DNA of 64,000 bases, from the NCBI RefSeq assembly GCF_000758585.1, contig NZ_CP009281.1:2108001-2172000 (forward strand), written 5' to 3'. This document shows, piece by piece, positions 55,476 to 64,000 of the stretch. Both the position numbers and the translations under genes were made by a program. Each line of letters begins with the position of its first letter. The stretch's first letter is position 1. Origin of the DNA: Paenibacillus sp. FSL R5-0345. Its GTDB lineage: Bacteria > Bacillota > Bacilli > Paenibacillales > Paenibacillaceae. The notes beneath the pieces are model-generated. The model was not told the DNA's origin and did not search any database. It saw nothing but the letters and a program-made list of their open reading frames with translations.

Positions 55476-56588
55476 ATGACAGCTACCAAAGGCTTGGAAG
55501 GTATCGTTGCAACAACTTCATCCATTAGCTCTATTGTGGATGGTGTACTCACTTACCGCGGTTATGATATTGATGAACTTGCAGAACATGCTACCTTCGA
55601 AGAAACAGCTTATTTGTTATGGTTCGGCAGTCTGCCGACGGCGCCAGAGCTGGAAGCACTCAAGCGGGATCTCAGTGCTTTTGCACAGATTCCTGAGCAG
55701 GTAATCGAGCAAATGAAGCTCTATCCAAAAGACGCCAACACCATGGCAGCGTTGCGGTCGGCTGTATCAAGCCTGGCTCTCTATGATGAAGCGGCTGACG
55801 ATATGAGCAGAGAAGCGAACGAGATTAAGGCGGTAAAACTGCAGGCACAACTCCCAACAATTGTGGCGGCACTGTCGCGTATTCGCAAAGGGCTTGAACC
55901 AGTGGCTCCGAAAGAAGGCGTTTCTATTGCTGAGAACTTCCTCTATATGCTGTGGGGAAAAGAGCCGGACAGCGTATCTGTCAAAGCACTTGATACCGCA
56001 CTTGTTCTTCATGCGGACCATGAGCTGAATGCTTCGACTTTTGCAGGCAGGGTTACGGTTGCGACATTATCGGATATTTATTCCGGGGTTACCTCCGCTA
56101 TTGGTGCGCTCAAAGGCCCGCTTCACGGTGGGGCGAATGAAGCCGTTATGAAGATGCTAGAGGAGATCGGAAGTTTGGAAGCGGTTGAACCTTATATCCG
56201 TAAGAAGCTGGATAACCGTGAGAAGATCATGGGCTTCGGTCATCGAGTATATAAGAATGGTGATCCACGTGCAAAGCATTTGATGAAAATGTCTTTGGAA
56301 CTTGGCACGATGAAGAATGATACTACGCTGTACGATATGTCCGTAAATATTGAGGAATTGATTACCGGGCAAAAGGGACTTAAACCGAATGTTGATTTCT
56401 ATTCGGCGTCAGTTTATACACAGTTGGGTATTGAACGTGAGCTGTTCACTCCTATCTTTGCAATTAGCCGGACTTCAGGCTGGACTGCACATATTCTGGA
56501 GCAATATACAGATAACCGGATTATTCGGCCACGTGCAGAATACACAGGTATGATTGAACAGAAATACGTTCCAGTGGACGAAAGATAG
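55476..56588 (+). CDS. citZ: Citrate synthase
   Basis: 370 residues. Signatures: LTYRGYDIDELAEHATFEE, LHADHELNASTFAGRV with the catalytic His, GPLHGGANEAVMKML, and GFGHRVYKNGDPRAK with the second His; a catalytic Asp in NVDFYSASVY. It condenses acetyl-CoA with oxaloacetate as the entry of the TCA cycle. Short Gram-positive type. ATG 55476 follows AAAGGAG; the frame's earlier start (55452) has no SD. It heads the citZ-icd-mdh group. A GCAGCC/GGCTGC hairpin between citZ and icd may trim readthrough. Confidence 0.96.
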   Translation: MTATKGLEGIVATTSSISSIVDGVLTYRGYDIDELAEHATFEETAYLLWFGSLPTAPELEALKRDLSAFAQIPEQVIEQMKLYPKDANTMAALRSAVSSLALYDEAADDMSREANEIKAVKLQAQLPTIVAALSRIRKGLEPVAPKEGVSIAENFLYMLWGKEPDSVSVKALDTALVLHADHELNASTFAGRVTVATLSDIYSGVTSAIGALKGPLHGGANEAVMKMLEEIGSLEAVEPYIRKKLDNREKIMGFGHRVYKNGDPRAKHLMKMSLELGTMKNDTTLYDMSVNIEELITGQKGLKPNVDFYSASVYTQLGIERELFTPIFAISRTSGWTAHILEQYTDNRIIRPRAEYTGMIEQKYVPVDER

Positions 56589-56738
56589 AAGGGCAGCCTT
56601 GCAGGCTGCTCCTAATGTTTAGTAGAATGAACCCTAGCAATAGTGTTTTAAATTTTTGATTTAATGATGATGAGAGTTTTGTTCGATGCTTGTCAATGCT
56701 ATTTAAATCCCACAAAACTTTAGGAGGAATACACTCAA

Positions 56739-58034
56739 ATGTTGAAACTAGAAAAATTCGATCTACCTACAGAAGGCGAACAAATCACGATTAAAGAAGG
56801 AAAACTACAAGTTCCGAATAATCCAATCATTCCTTTTATCGAGGGTGACGGCACAGGCCGTGATATTTGGAAAGCTTCCAAGCGCGTACTTGATGCAGCA
56901 GTAACTAAAGCTTATGGTGGTACTAAGCAAATCGCTTGGTACGAAGTATTTGCTGGCGAAAAAGCTTTCAATACATATGGTGAATGGTTGCCAAATGATA
57001 CGTTGGAAGCAATCCGCGAATATTTTGTGGCGATCAAGGGACCACTTACTACTCCAATCGGAGGCGGTATCCGTTCATTGAATGTAGCTTTGCGTCAAGA
57101 ATTGGATTTGTACGTATGTCTGCGTCCAGTTCGTTATTTCCAAGGTGTTCCTTCTCCTGTTAAACGTCCTGAGCTGGTGGATATGGTTATTTTCCGTGAG
57201 AATACAGAGGATATCTATGCAGGGATTGAATATCAAGAAGGCTCTGCTGAAGTGAAGAAAGTCATCGAATTCCTGCAAAAAGAAATGGGAGTTAACAAAA
57301 TCCGTTTCCCTGAAACTTCTGGTATTGGTATCAAACCGGTATCCTCCGAAGGTTCGAAGCGTTTGGTGCGCGCTGCAATTGAATATGCGATCAAGCATGG
57401 ACGTAAGAGCGTAACGCTTGTTCACAAAGGAAACATCATGAAGTTCACTGAAGGTGCCTTCAAAAACTGGGGTTATGAAGTAGCTGAGCAAGAGTTCGGA
57501 GATAAGGTCTTCACTTGGAGTCAATATGATGTGATTAAGGAACGTGACGGTGAGGCTGCCGCTAATGCTGCTCAGAAGGATGCTGAAGCTGCTGGCAAAA
57601 TCATTATCAAGGATGCAATTGCGGATATCGCGCTGCAACAAGTTCTGACTCGTCCAACTGATTTCGATGTTATTGCTACGTTGAACTTGAACGGGGATTA
57701 CCTGTCCGACGCACTTGCTGCACAAATCGGCGGCATCGGCATCGCTCCTGGAGCGAACATTAACTATATTACTGGCCACGCTATTTTTGAAGCTACCCAT
57801 GGTACAGCTCCTAAATATGCTGACAAAGACGTTGTGAATCCTGGTTCTGTTATTCTGTCCGGCGTAATGCTCTTGGAGCACTTGGGCTGGCAGGAAGCAG
57901 CGGACCTGATTTATAAAGGGATGGAAACGGCTATTAACAATAAGACCGTGACTTATGACTTTGCTCGTCTGATGGAAGGTGCAACTGAGCTGAAATGCTC
58001 CGCATTTGCAGACGAAATTATTAACCACCTATAA
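56739..58034 (+). CDS. icd: NADP-dependent isocitrate dehydrogenase
   Basis: 431 residues. Conserved pieces: [40 protein letters not shown] (with the substrate-site Ser), [34 protein letters not shown] and [20 protein letters not shown], the usual ICD order. It oxidises isocitrate to 2-oxoglutarate with NADP. AGGAGG lies before the ATG. The length fits bacterial Icd. Confidence 0.97.
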   Translation: MLKLEKFDLPTEGEQITIKEGKLQVPNNPIIPFIEGDGTGRDIWKASKRVLDAAVTKAYGGTKQIAWYEVFAGEKAFNTYGEWLPNDTLEAIREYFVAIKGPLTTPIGGGIRSLNVALRQELDLYVCLRPVRYFQGVPSPVKRPELVDMVIFRENTEDIYAGIEYQEGSAEVKKVIEFLQKEMGVNKIRFPETSGIGIKPVSSEGSKRLVRAAIEYAIKHGRKSVTLVHKGNIMKFTEGAFKNWGYEVAEQEFGDKVFTWSQYDVIKERDGEAAANAAQKDAEAAGKIIIKDAIADIALQQVLTRPTDFDVIATLNLNGDYLSDALAAQIGGIGIAPGANINYITGHAIFEATHGTAPKYADKDVVNPGSVILSGVMLLEHLGWQEAADLIYKGMETAINNKTVTYDFARLMEGATELKCSAFADEIINHL

Positions 58035-58090
58035 GTTAGATTTGCCAGATCATATTAGCCTTACCTTTATCATTTCTAGGAGGCGAATCT

Positions 58091-59032
58091 GTGGCAATCA
58101 AGCGTTATAAAATTACAGTGGTAGGCGCCGGTTTTACCGGCGCTACTACAGCTCTTATGTTAGCCCAGAAAGAACTTGGTGACGTTGTGCTGCTCGATAT
58201 TCCGCAAATGGAGAACCCAACCAAGGGTAAGGCGCTGGACATGCAAGAAGCAGGTCCTGTGCAGAGATTCGACAGTCATATTACCGGGACCTCAAGTTAT
58301 GAAGATGCTGTAGATTCTGATATTGTAATTATCACTGCAGGGATTGCCCGTAAACCTGGGATGAGCCGCGACGATCTTGTGAATATCAATGCAGGAATTG
58401 TTAGGTCGGTATGCGAGAACATAAGACATGTAGCGCCTGAATCTATCGTAATTATTTTGAGTAATCCGGTAGATGCAATGACTTATGCTGCATTTGAAGC
58501 GCTAGGTTTTCCGAAGAATCGCGTTATTGGACAATCCGGCGTGCTGGATACAGCCCGTTATTGCACTTTTATTGCACAAGAGTTGAACGTATCCGTTGAA
58601 GATGTACGAGGTTTCGTAATAGGCGGACACGGCAATGATATGGTACCGCTCGTACGTTATTCTAGTGTCGGAGGCATTCCAATCGATACATTGATTCCTG
58701 CGAATCGTATCGAGGAGATTGTGAAACGAACACGTGTGGGTGGCGGAGAAATCGTTGACCTTCTAGGAAACGGTAGTGCGTATTATGCGCCTGCAGCCTC
58801 TTTGGTTCAAATGACGGAAGCTATCTTGAAGGATAAGAAACGAATCATTCCGGTTATTGCCATGCTTGAAGGCGAATATGGTTATGACAATCTGTTTCTG
58901 GGTGTTCCAGCTCTTCTTGGTGCGAATGGGATTGAGAAGATTTTTGAACTGGAGCTTACGGCTGAGGAGAGAGCGGCTTTGGATAAGTCCGCTGAATCCG
59001 TACGCGAGGTAACAGCTTTATTATCTGTGTAA
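58091..59032 (+). CDS. mdh: Malate dehydrogenase (LDH-like type)
   Basis: 313 residues. NAD-binding [39 protein letters not shown] with the substrate arginines, [20 protein letters not shown], and [20 protein letters not shown] with the catalytic His. It oxidises malate to oxaloacetate. GTG start at 58091 with AGGAGG 7 bp upstream. 56 bp after icd; a terminator follows. Confidence 0.97.
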   Translation: MAIKRYKITVVGAGFTGATTALMLAQKELGDVVLLDIPQMENPTKGKALDMQEAGPVQRFDSHITGTSSYEDAVDSDIVIITAGIARKPGMSRDDLVNINAGIVRSVCENIRHVAPESIVIILSNPVDAMTYAAFEALGFPKNRVIGQSGVLDTARYCTFIAQELNVSVEDVRGFVIGGHGNDMVPLVRYSSVGGIPIDTLIPANRIEEIVKRTRVGGGEIVDLLGNGSAYYAPAASLVQMTEAILKDKKRIIPVIAMLEGEYGYDNLFLGVPALLGANGIEKIFELELTAEERAALDKSAESVREVTALLSV

Positions 59033-59049
59033 ATTTGTGTAGAAGTAAG

Positions 59050-59096
59050 GGGAGGGTCCCAAAGGCCGTGAAACGGCTTAAGGACTCTCTCTTTTA
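59050..59096 (+). terminator. Terminator after mdh
   Basis: Outer stem GAGGGTCC/GGACTCTC and inner stem AGGCCGT/ACGGCTT, then CTTTTATT. Confidence 0.75.
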
Positions 59097-59203
59097 TTAT
59101 CAACAACTTCAAAGAATGGTCACCTATGTTGCTTTTCTTATTCTATTATTATGGGTATAATAAGATGTAACTATTATCACAGTTAAATTGGAGGAGATAT
59201 GAT

Positions 59204-59632
59204 ATGGATTGGAACGTTTTGTTTTTCTTACATATGATAGGGACGCTGGCACTAGGATTTTACCTTGTATTGCCTTTCATCATCGGTCGTGCTGAAAAAT
59301 TGTCACCTGCAGCAAAAGAAGGTACGTTAAGTGCAGTTACTGGATTTAACCGCTTTGCACAGTACGGTTTAGTGATTCAACTACTTACAGGTGGTTACAT
59401 GATGACCAAAGGTGATTATTCTGTAGCATGGATGATTATTATTGTTGTATTGCTACTAGCTATGTTTGCACTTGGCGGTATTATGAGCAAGCCACTGCGC
59501 CTTGCAGCTGCTGGAATTCGTGAGAACCGCGATGTTAAAGCAGAAACAGGCAAATTGCGTACGCTTAGTGCGCTGCTGTCAGTGTCATTGCTGCTCATGG
59601 TATTCTTTATGGTTTTTAACGACATCATTTAA
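59204..59632 (+). CDS. Four-TM membrane protein, DUF2269-like, function unknown
   Basis: 142 residues with four hydrophobic segments at about 5-27, 50-66, 75-95 and 121-140, e.g. VLFFLHMIGTLALGFYLVLP and SALLSVSLLLMVFFMVFND. A His (HMIG) in the first TM and GGYMM in the second recall DUF2269-type proteins, but I am not certain. GGAGGAG precedes the ATG. It stands alone with its own terminator. Confidence 0.65.
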   Translation: MDWNVLFFLHMIGTLALGFYLVLPFIIGRAEKLSPAAKEGTLSAVTGFNRFAQYGLVIQLLTGGYMMTKGDYSVAWMIIIVVLLLAMFALGGIMSKPLRLAAAGIRENRDVKAETGKLRTLSALLSVSLLLMVFFMVFNDII

Positions 59633-59649
59633 TCTGAATCACGATGAGC

Positions 59650-59679
59650 CCACTCCCGTAATGGAGAGTGGTTTTTTTT
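59650..59679 (+). terminator. Terminator after the four-TM gene
   Basis: CCACTC/GAGTGG stem plus eight T residues. Confidence 0.85.
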
Positions 59680-59841
59680 GTGTTTAAATGAACTTCAGAT
59701 TGTTTGATTCTATCTGCAGCGTGGTAAGAACTTATCGAAAAGTGGTTTGAGAAATTGGGCAAGTACGTATAAACATTAATACTTGAGCCATCCTAAGACG
59801 ATCAGTTAACTATCAATTGCTAACGAGAGGAGATAGGGATT

Positions 59842-60711
59842 ATGTCAAACAATAAGCAAGCTACCAAAACCTTACCCCCGCAAGAGCAGCATCATCAGCC
59901 AGGAATTGAAAGCGAAATGAAGCCGTTGCCGAAATATGAGCCGGCTAATTATAAAGCAGCAGGTAAGCTGGAGGGTAAGGCGGCGCTTATCACTGGAGGA
60001 GACAGTGGAATCGGACGGGCTGTTGCTGTTCTTTTTGCTAAAGAAGGCGCTGATGTAGTGATTTCATATCTGAATGAGCACTCTGATGCAGAGGAAACGA
60101 AACGTCAGGTGGAGCAGGAAGGTCGCAAATGTATTCTAATTCCCGGAGATATTGGTGTGGAATCCTTCTGTAAGGATCTAATTAAACAGACGGTAGAGGG
60201 CCTCGGTAAACTGGATATTCTCATCAATAACGCGGCGGAGCAGCATCCGCAAGCTAAGATTGAAGATATTACTTCCGAGCAGCTAGAGCGTACATTCCGA
60301 ACGAACATATTTGCGATGTTTTATTTGACCAAAGCGGCTATGCCTCATCTAAAAGCAGGATCTGCTATCATCAATACGACATCGATTACCGCTTATCGCG
60401 GTAGCCCACAATTGCTGGACTATTCTTCAACAAAAGGAGCGATTCTGAGCTTCACACGTTCCTTATCTACGAATCTGGCGGAGCAAGGCATTCGGGTAAA
60501 TGGTGTTGCTCCGGGTCCAATTTGGACACCGCTTATCCCGTCTACCTTTGATGCGAAGCAGGTTAGCGAGTTCGGGGGTACACAGCCTATGAAGCGTCCG
60601 GGACAGCCAGAGGAGCTGGCTCCGGCATATGTATACCTAGCCTCCGATGATTCTAGCTATGTGACTGGACAGGTTATTCATGTAAATGGTGGCGAGGTTG
60701 TAAACGGGTAG
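59842..60711 (+). CDS. SDR-family oxidoreductase (YdaD/YhdF-type)
   Basis: 289 residues. After an about 40-residue polar N-terminal extension (NNKQATKTLPPQEQHHQPGI), the classical SDR core: AALITGGDSGIGRAVAVLFA, DILINNAAEQHP, INTTSITAYRG and the catalytic YSSTKGAILSFTRSL. The extension and core match the general-stress dehydrogenases of the YdaD/YhxC/YhdF group, whose substrates are unsettled. AGAGGAG is before the ATG. The hairpin terminator downstream is split by an insertion sequence. Confidence 0.88.
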   Translation: MSNNKQATKTLPPQEQHHQPGIESEMKPLPKYEPANYKAAGKLEGKAALITGGDSGIGRAVAVLFAKEGADVVISYLNEHSDAEETKRQVEQEGRKCILIPGDIGVESFCKDLIKQTVEGLGKLDILINNAAEQHPQAKIEDITSEQLERTFRTNIFAMFYLTKAAMPHLKAGSAIINTTSITAYRGSPQLLDYSSTKGAILSFTRSLSTNLAEQGIRVNGVAPGPIWTPLIPSTFDAKQVSEFGGTQPMKRPGQPEELAPAYVYLASDDSSYVTGQVIHVNGGEVVNG

Positions 60712-60740
60712 AGGCTACAGCTTAACTAAGATCTATATAT

Positions 60741-60762
60741 AAAAAGCTCTAATTCAGGATTA
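60741..60762 (+). other. Left half of a terminator split by the IS
   Basis: AAAAAGCTCTAATTCAG then GATTA at the insertion point. Its partner arm lies at 62054-62073. Confidence 0.75.
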
Positions 60763-60809
60763 GGGACTGACCCCCGTTTGTGAGACAGGGATCAAAACAC
60801 CTTACAAGT

Positions 60810-61652
60810 TTAAGTAGCCAGTCGCCGGAAATCCATCGGTGACTGGTTATTTAGTTTCGCTTGAATTCGAATTGAGTTATAGTAAATGATGTAGTCTCGA
60901 ATGGTCTTTACAACGATTGCAGTCGTTGTAGATGTGAGATCTTCGAGGTAGAACGTTTCAGACTTTAGAGTGGAATGAAACGATTCAATGGGGGCATTAT
61001 CAGCGGGCGTTCCTTTACGGGACATGCTCATGGTAATGCCTTTTCCTTTTACAGCTTCCTGGTACGCAAAGGACGTATACACGCTGCCCTGGTCGCTATG
61101 CAACAACATCTTTTTCTGCTTTGGAAGTTGATTTAATGTATCCAACACCAAAGAGGTATCTTGTTTATCTGCTATACTGTAAGCCACAATCTCACCATTG
61201 TACAAGTCTAGAATGCTGGAGAAGTACAACATCTTCCCGCCAAATGGCAAATAGGTAATGTCCGTGACGAGTTTTTGCAGAGGTGCTTCTGCATGAAACT
61301 GTCGCTTGAGCAGATTTTCAAAGGAGTGTACAGATTGCCCAGTCACCTTTCGTTTTTTCATCCTCACGCGGCACTGAAGCCCCTCACACTGCATGATCCG
61401 CTGGACTCGCTTATGATTTATACTCTGCTCTATCCGAAGGAGCGCCGTGATTTTTCGGTACCCATAGCGGAATTTATGACGGATGCAAAGCTCCCGGATT
61501 TTCTCCACCAGTTTGTCTGTATGCTTTGTCCCCACAGCTGCTTTCCAGCGGTAGTAAGTCGTTCTTGCGATTCCGAGCCATCTACAAGCCTCAGACACCG
61601 TCACTTCGTTTCGAATGGATTCAATCCAGGCAATAACGGCCTCTGGTTCCAC
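60810..61652 (-). CDS. IS3-family transposase OrfB (DDE integrase domain)
   Basis: 280 residues as an isolated frame; normally made as an OrfAB fusion by frameshift. HTH_21 region SIRNEVTVSEACRWLGIART and FRYGYRKITALLRIE. The rve core has the three acidic residues: Asp in LVTDITYLPFGG, Asp in LLHSDQGSVYTS, and Glu in NAPIESFHSTLKSE. No stop or frameshift damages it, so the element may be active. Frame start is a GTG at 61652. Confidence 0.93.
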   Translation of the reverse strand: MEPEAVIAWIESIRNEVTVSEACRWLGIARTTYYRWKAAVGTKHTDKLVEKIRELCIRHKFRYGYRKITALLRIEQSINHKRVQRIMQCEGLQCRVRMKKRKVTGQSVHSFENLLKRQFHAEAPLQKLVTDITYLPFGGKMLYFSSILDLYNGEIVAYSIADKQDTSLVLDTLNQLPKQKKMLLHSDQGSVYTSFAYQEAVKGKGITMSMSRKGTPADNAPIESFHSTLKSETFYLEDLTSTTTAIVVKTIRDYIIYYNSIRIQAKLNNQSPMDFRRLAT

Positions 61653-61954
61653 CTCCTCTCCAACTCCTCGTACTTTTTTAGCAGATCTAATTGTTGTTTT
61701 AAGAATCGGTTCTCTGCCTTTACTTTTTCGAGTTCCGAAGAGTCCTCCGGACCTTTGCCATAGCTGTACTGTTTACCCACCGGCTGCTCCAAACGATGTC
61801 GTTCACCATTTCGATTCCATCTCATCCATGTCTTTAGCTGTGTCTTATTCCGTATTCCGAGCTGCTCCATAACCTCTTTCACAGGTACTCCTGCTAATCT
61901 CATTTCTATAGCTTTCATCTTTATTTCCACGGGATAACTTACTCTGGTTGCCAA
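61601..61954 (-). CDS. IS3-family transposase OrfA
   Basis: 117 residues: HTH_Tnp_1 helix-turn-helix (YPVEIKMKAIEMRLAGVPVK, then QLGIRNKTQLKTWM) and a leucine-zipper-like coil (SSELEKVKAENRFLKQQLDL). At 61679-61673 the minus strand has A AAA AAG in the right phase for a -1 slip, which would shift translation into orfB before the orfA stop. GGAGG lies before the ATG. Confidence 0.92.
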   Translation of the reverse strand: MATRVSYPVEIKMKAIEMRLAGVPVKEVMEQLGIRNKTQLKTWMRWNRNGERHRLEQPVGKQYSYGKGPEDSSELEKVKAENRFLKQQLDLLKKYEELERRWNQRPLLPGLNPFETK

Positions 61955-62053
61955 TGCAAAAACACCTCCAAGATGATCTCCTTATCTTACGACAAGGTTC
62001 CATTCTCTTGAAGGTGTTTTGATTTGTCTCATGTTATGGGGTCAGTCCCATTA

Positions 62054-62073
62054 GCTGAACTAGAGCTTTTTTT
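62054..62073 (+). other. Right half of the split terminator
   Basis: GCTGAACTAGAGC then a T run, complementary to the arm at 60741-60757 with one G-T pair. As it stands it cannot pair with the left arm within a short RNA. Confidence 0.75.
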
Positions 62074-62089
62074 GTATTGATCTTGGGGT

Positions 62090-62695
62090 TTAGTTTCCGG
62101 CAGAGAGCTCATCCAGCGACATTTCAAAGCTCGGTGCCATATGAGTCAGGAAGTAATCTACTTCCTGTAGTCCGAGCCCGCGCAGCTTCGCGGCTGTTTG
62201 CTCTTTCGCCGCTGCAAATTCACGGTTGCCCGCAGCAACCTCCCACACACATTTCAAGTAGGCATCCAGCCGATCGGCTGCCTTAACGTAGCTATGCAGC
62301 AGGACGTCCTCCGAATCGGGAGTACTATCTTCTGGCTGCATCAGTTGCTTGTAAATGCCCTGAAGCTCGGAAGGAATCATACCGGTTAAGCGTTCCGAAG
62401 CAACTCTTTCCATTTCGCGGAAGCTAGTAAGTAGACGAGGGTTATTGTATTTCACTGGCGTGGCAATGTCACCAGTGAACACTTCGCTGGCATCATGAAA
62501 CAGGGCCATAGTTGCTGCTCTTTCAGCATTTAATGAACGCCCATAATGAACATTACCAATGGAACAGAGCATATGTGTGAGCAGGGCAACATGAAAAGAA
62601 TGCTCAGCAACGTTCTCCGGTGCGGTGCTTCGCATTAGGCTCCAACGCTGAATATATTGAAGCCGATATAAATAGGCGGAAAAATGGTAGTTCAA
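62090..62695 (-). CDS. HD-domain 5'-deoxynucleotidase (YfbR-like)
   Basis: 201 residues from a TTG at 62695. HD metal residues: His in ENVAEHSFHVALL, His-Asp in ALFHDASEVFTGDIATP, and a late Asp in KAADRLDAYLKC. This pattern is that of YfbR, which removes phosphate from deoxynucleoside 5'-monophosphates. The ATG at 62716 has no SD, while AAAGGGG lies before the TTG, so I prefer the latter, with some doubt. It is leftward, ending next to the IS, and divergent from the fumarase gene. Confidence 0.85.
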   Translation of the reverse strand: MNYHFSAYLYRLQYIQRWSLMRSTAPENVAEHSFHVALLTHMLCSIGNVHYGRSLNAERAATMALFHDASEVFTGDIATPVKYNNPRLLTSFREMERVASERLTGMIPSELQGIYKQLMQPEDSTPDSEDVLLHSYVKAADRLDAYLKCVWEVAAGNREFAAAKEQTAAKLRGLGLQEVDYFLTHMAPSFEMSLDELSAGN

Positions 62696-62791
62696 TTTTA
62701 AAGTAACCCCTTTCATGCGGTGCTAGGTATGATATTATTATATTAATTGTATCAGACTTTAGATAATCTGGATCTGCTGAGAGGAGCTTGA

Positions 62792-64000
62792 ATGAATATG
62801 CAGCATTTTGAAGACAGCGTTTATAATCTAATTGTAGAAACGTCCACGAACTTGCCGGGTGATGTACGCCGGGCGGTCGCCAAGGGACGCGCGCTAGAGG
62901 ACAGAGCTACCCGGTCAGGTCTTGCTTTAACTACGATTGCTCAAAATATCGGAATGGCTGAGGCACAAGTGTCTCCGATCTGTCAGGATACGGGGATGCC
63001 TACATTTATCATTCACACACCTGTAGGAATCAATCAGATTGAGATGAAAAAAGATATTCATAACGCCATCGTACGGGCGACCAAGAACGGCAAGCTTCGT
63101 CCTAATTCCGTAGATTCACTAACAGGTGAGAACAGCGGAGATAATTTGGGGGCAGGAACACCAGTTATTCATTTCGAGCAGTGGGAAGAAGATAAAATAG
63201 ACGTTAGACTTATTTTAAAAGGTGGAGGCTGTGAGAATAAGAATATCCAGTACAGCCTTCCGGCAGAATTAGAAGGATTGGGCAAAGCAGGTCGTGATCT
63301 GGACGGAATCCGCAAATGTATTCTCCATGCCGTTTATCAGGCACAAGGGCAAGGCTGTAGTGCTGGTTTTATTGGCGTTGGGATCGGCGGCGACCGCACG
63401 ACAGGGTATGAGCTGGCTAAGAAGCAGTTGTTCCGTAAAGTGGAGGATGTTAATCCGATAGAGGATCTCAGTAAACTGGAAGATTACATCATGGAGAATG
63501 CCAATAAGCTGGGCATAGGAACAATGGGCTTTGGTGGGGAAGTATCGCTGCTTGGTTGTAAGGTCGGCGTTATGAATCGTCTCCCAGCCAGCTTTTTCGT
63601 ATCTGTTGCGTATAACTGCTGGGCGTTCCGCCGCCAAGGTGTACTGGTTGATCCATCAACCGGCAATATTGAGGAGTGGCTATATGAGAGCGGAACAGGG
63701 ATCTCGGTAGAGGATGGAAGGGATCAGGCATCCGAATCAGAAGTCCCAGGTGCAGGAGACAACAATGCAGCTACTGAATCTCGCGAAGTACGTCTGACCA
63801 CACCGATTAGTGAAGAGGATATCCGGAGTTTACGAGTTGGGGATGTAGTCATTTTATCCGGTGAAATGCATACGGGCCGTGACGCACTTCATAAATATCT
63901 AATGGATCATGACGCTCCGGTGGATTTGGACGGTGCCGTGATCTATCACTGTGGTCCTGTAATGATGAAGGACGAGGAAGGCTGGCATGTTAAAGCAGCA
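62792..64000 (+). CDS. Class I (iron-sulfur) fumarate hydratase, 5' part (runs off window)
   Basis: 403 codons are visible and the frame is open to the end. The alpha domain carries the three cysteines expected to bind the 4Fe-4S cluster: SPICQDTGMPTF, GGGCENKN and GQGCSAGFIGVGIGGDR. After an acidic linker (about 300-330, EDGRDQASESEVPGAGDNN) the beta domain begins, with LRVGDVVILSGEMHTGRD and IYHCGPVM. So alpha and beta are fused as in FumA-type fumarases, which hydrate fumarate to malate. ATG at 62792 follows GAGGAG. It would complement icd, mdh and citZ nearby. Confidence 0.9.
   Translation, partial: MNMQHFEDSVYNLIVETSTNLPGDVRRAVAKGRALEDRATRSGLALTTIAQNIGMAEAQVSPICQDTGMPTFIIHTPVGINQIEMKKDIHNAIVRATKNGKLRPNSVDSLTGENSGDNLGAGTPVIHFEQWEEDKIDVRLILKGGGCENKNIQYSLPAELEGLGKAGRDLDGIRKCILHAVYQAQGQGCSAGFIGVGIGGDRTTGYELAKKQLFRKVEDVNPIEDLSKLEDYIMENANKLGIGTMGFGGEVSLLGCKVGVMNRLPASFFVSVAYNCWAFRRQGVLVDPSTGNIEEWLYESGTGISVEDGRDQASESEVPGAGDNNAATESREVRLTTPISEEDIRSLRVGDVVILSGEMHTGRDALHKYLMDHDAPVDLDGAVIYHCGPVMMKDEEGWHVKAA

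Larger units (their letters stand above)
60763..62049 (-). mobile_element. IS3-family insertion sequence, 1287 bp, apparently intact
   Basis: Imperfect terminal inverted repeats of about 40 bp begin GGGACTGACCCC at both ends and share TGAGACA and ATCAAAACACCTT. They are flanked by a 4-bp direct repeat ATTA (60759-60762 and 62050-62053). Inside are orfA and orfB in overlapping frames with an A6G slip site. The layout and size fit IS3 family, IS150-like group. Confidence 0.9.

Noticed and set aside
57075..58028. 317-codon minus-strand ORF opposite icd
   Set aside because: Antisense to a highly conserved gene with biased codons; no SD or family similarity.
1..64000. tRNA, rRNA, prophage or integrative element
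   Set aside because: No cloverleaf or rRNA sequence, integrase (other than the IS) or phage structural gene was recognised by eye.

Overview
The window looks like a chromosome segment from a Paenibacillus-type endospore-forming Firmicute. The evidence is gene order and content. The block ytoI-ytpI-ytrI-ytrH-dnaE-pgpA-accD-accA-pyk-(thioesterase)-fxsA-ytvI-citZ-icd-mdh follows the Bacillus/Paenibacillus core order. There are several sporulation genes (ytrH, ytrI, ytvI, the yheA and YheC/YheD cluster, abrB), an S-layer protein with three SLH domains, strong AGGAGG-type ribosome binding sites, frequent TTG/GTG starts and U-tailed hairpin terminators. No rRNA, tRNA or CRISPR array was recognised.

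Layout. 1-3.7 kb: the 3' end of a Cof-type HAD phosphatase, then a leftward sugar cassette (ROK repressor, sugar O-acetyltransferase, MFS permease). 3.7-5.8 kb: a structured intergenic repeat, a GNAT gene, a LysR regulator and the decayed 3' end of an ABC ATPase gene. 5.8-19.6 kb: an envelope module with a 1031-residue double-transmitter sensor kinase, a translationally coupled REC/SARP-like regulator, a 2573-residue SLH-anchored protein with 378-bp internal repeats, and an ECF sigma/anti-sigma pair. 19.6-29.2 kb: HxlR regulator with aldo/keto reductase and two NAD-dependent epimerases, a methyltransferase, a CapA-like protein, abrB behind several Spo0A-box-like sites, a PadR/ABC-2 permease operon under a perfect 53-bp palindrome, a HAD hydrolase and a small membrane protein. 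29.3-36.6 kb: five tandem YheC/YheD ATP-grasp genes with an embedded GNAT gene, divergent from yheA. 36.7-39.2 kb: small envelope genes, a 51-bp minisatellite and an unlisted 46-codon gene.

39.4-59.1 kb is core: a CBS/DRTGG/hot-dog regulator, sporulation membrane proteins behind a sigma-E-like promoter, the replicative polymerase DnaE, the carboxyltransferase half of acetyl-CoA carboxylase, pyruvate kinase, and then three TCA genes (citrate synthase, isocitrate dehydrogenase, malate dehydrogenase). pfkA, which lies between accA and pyk in Bacillus subtilis, is not there. A glutamic (G1) peptidase and an MFS gene sit between pyk and the thioesterase/fxsA pair. 59.2-64 kb holds a membrane protein, an SDR dehydrogenase, an intact IS3-family element inserted in the loop of a terminator, an HD-domain nucleotidase and the 5' part of a class I fumarase.

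The observations most worth following up are the 53-bp palindrome overlapping a promoter, the Spo0A-box cluster at abrB, the split terminator around the IS, the five-paralogue ATP-grasp array, the double-transmitter kinase beside the giant repeat protein, and the dispersed 78-bp repeat found just upstream of two unrelated genes.
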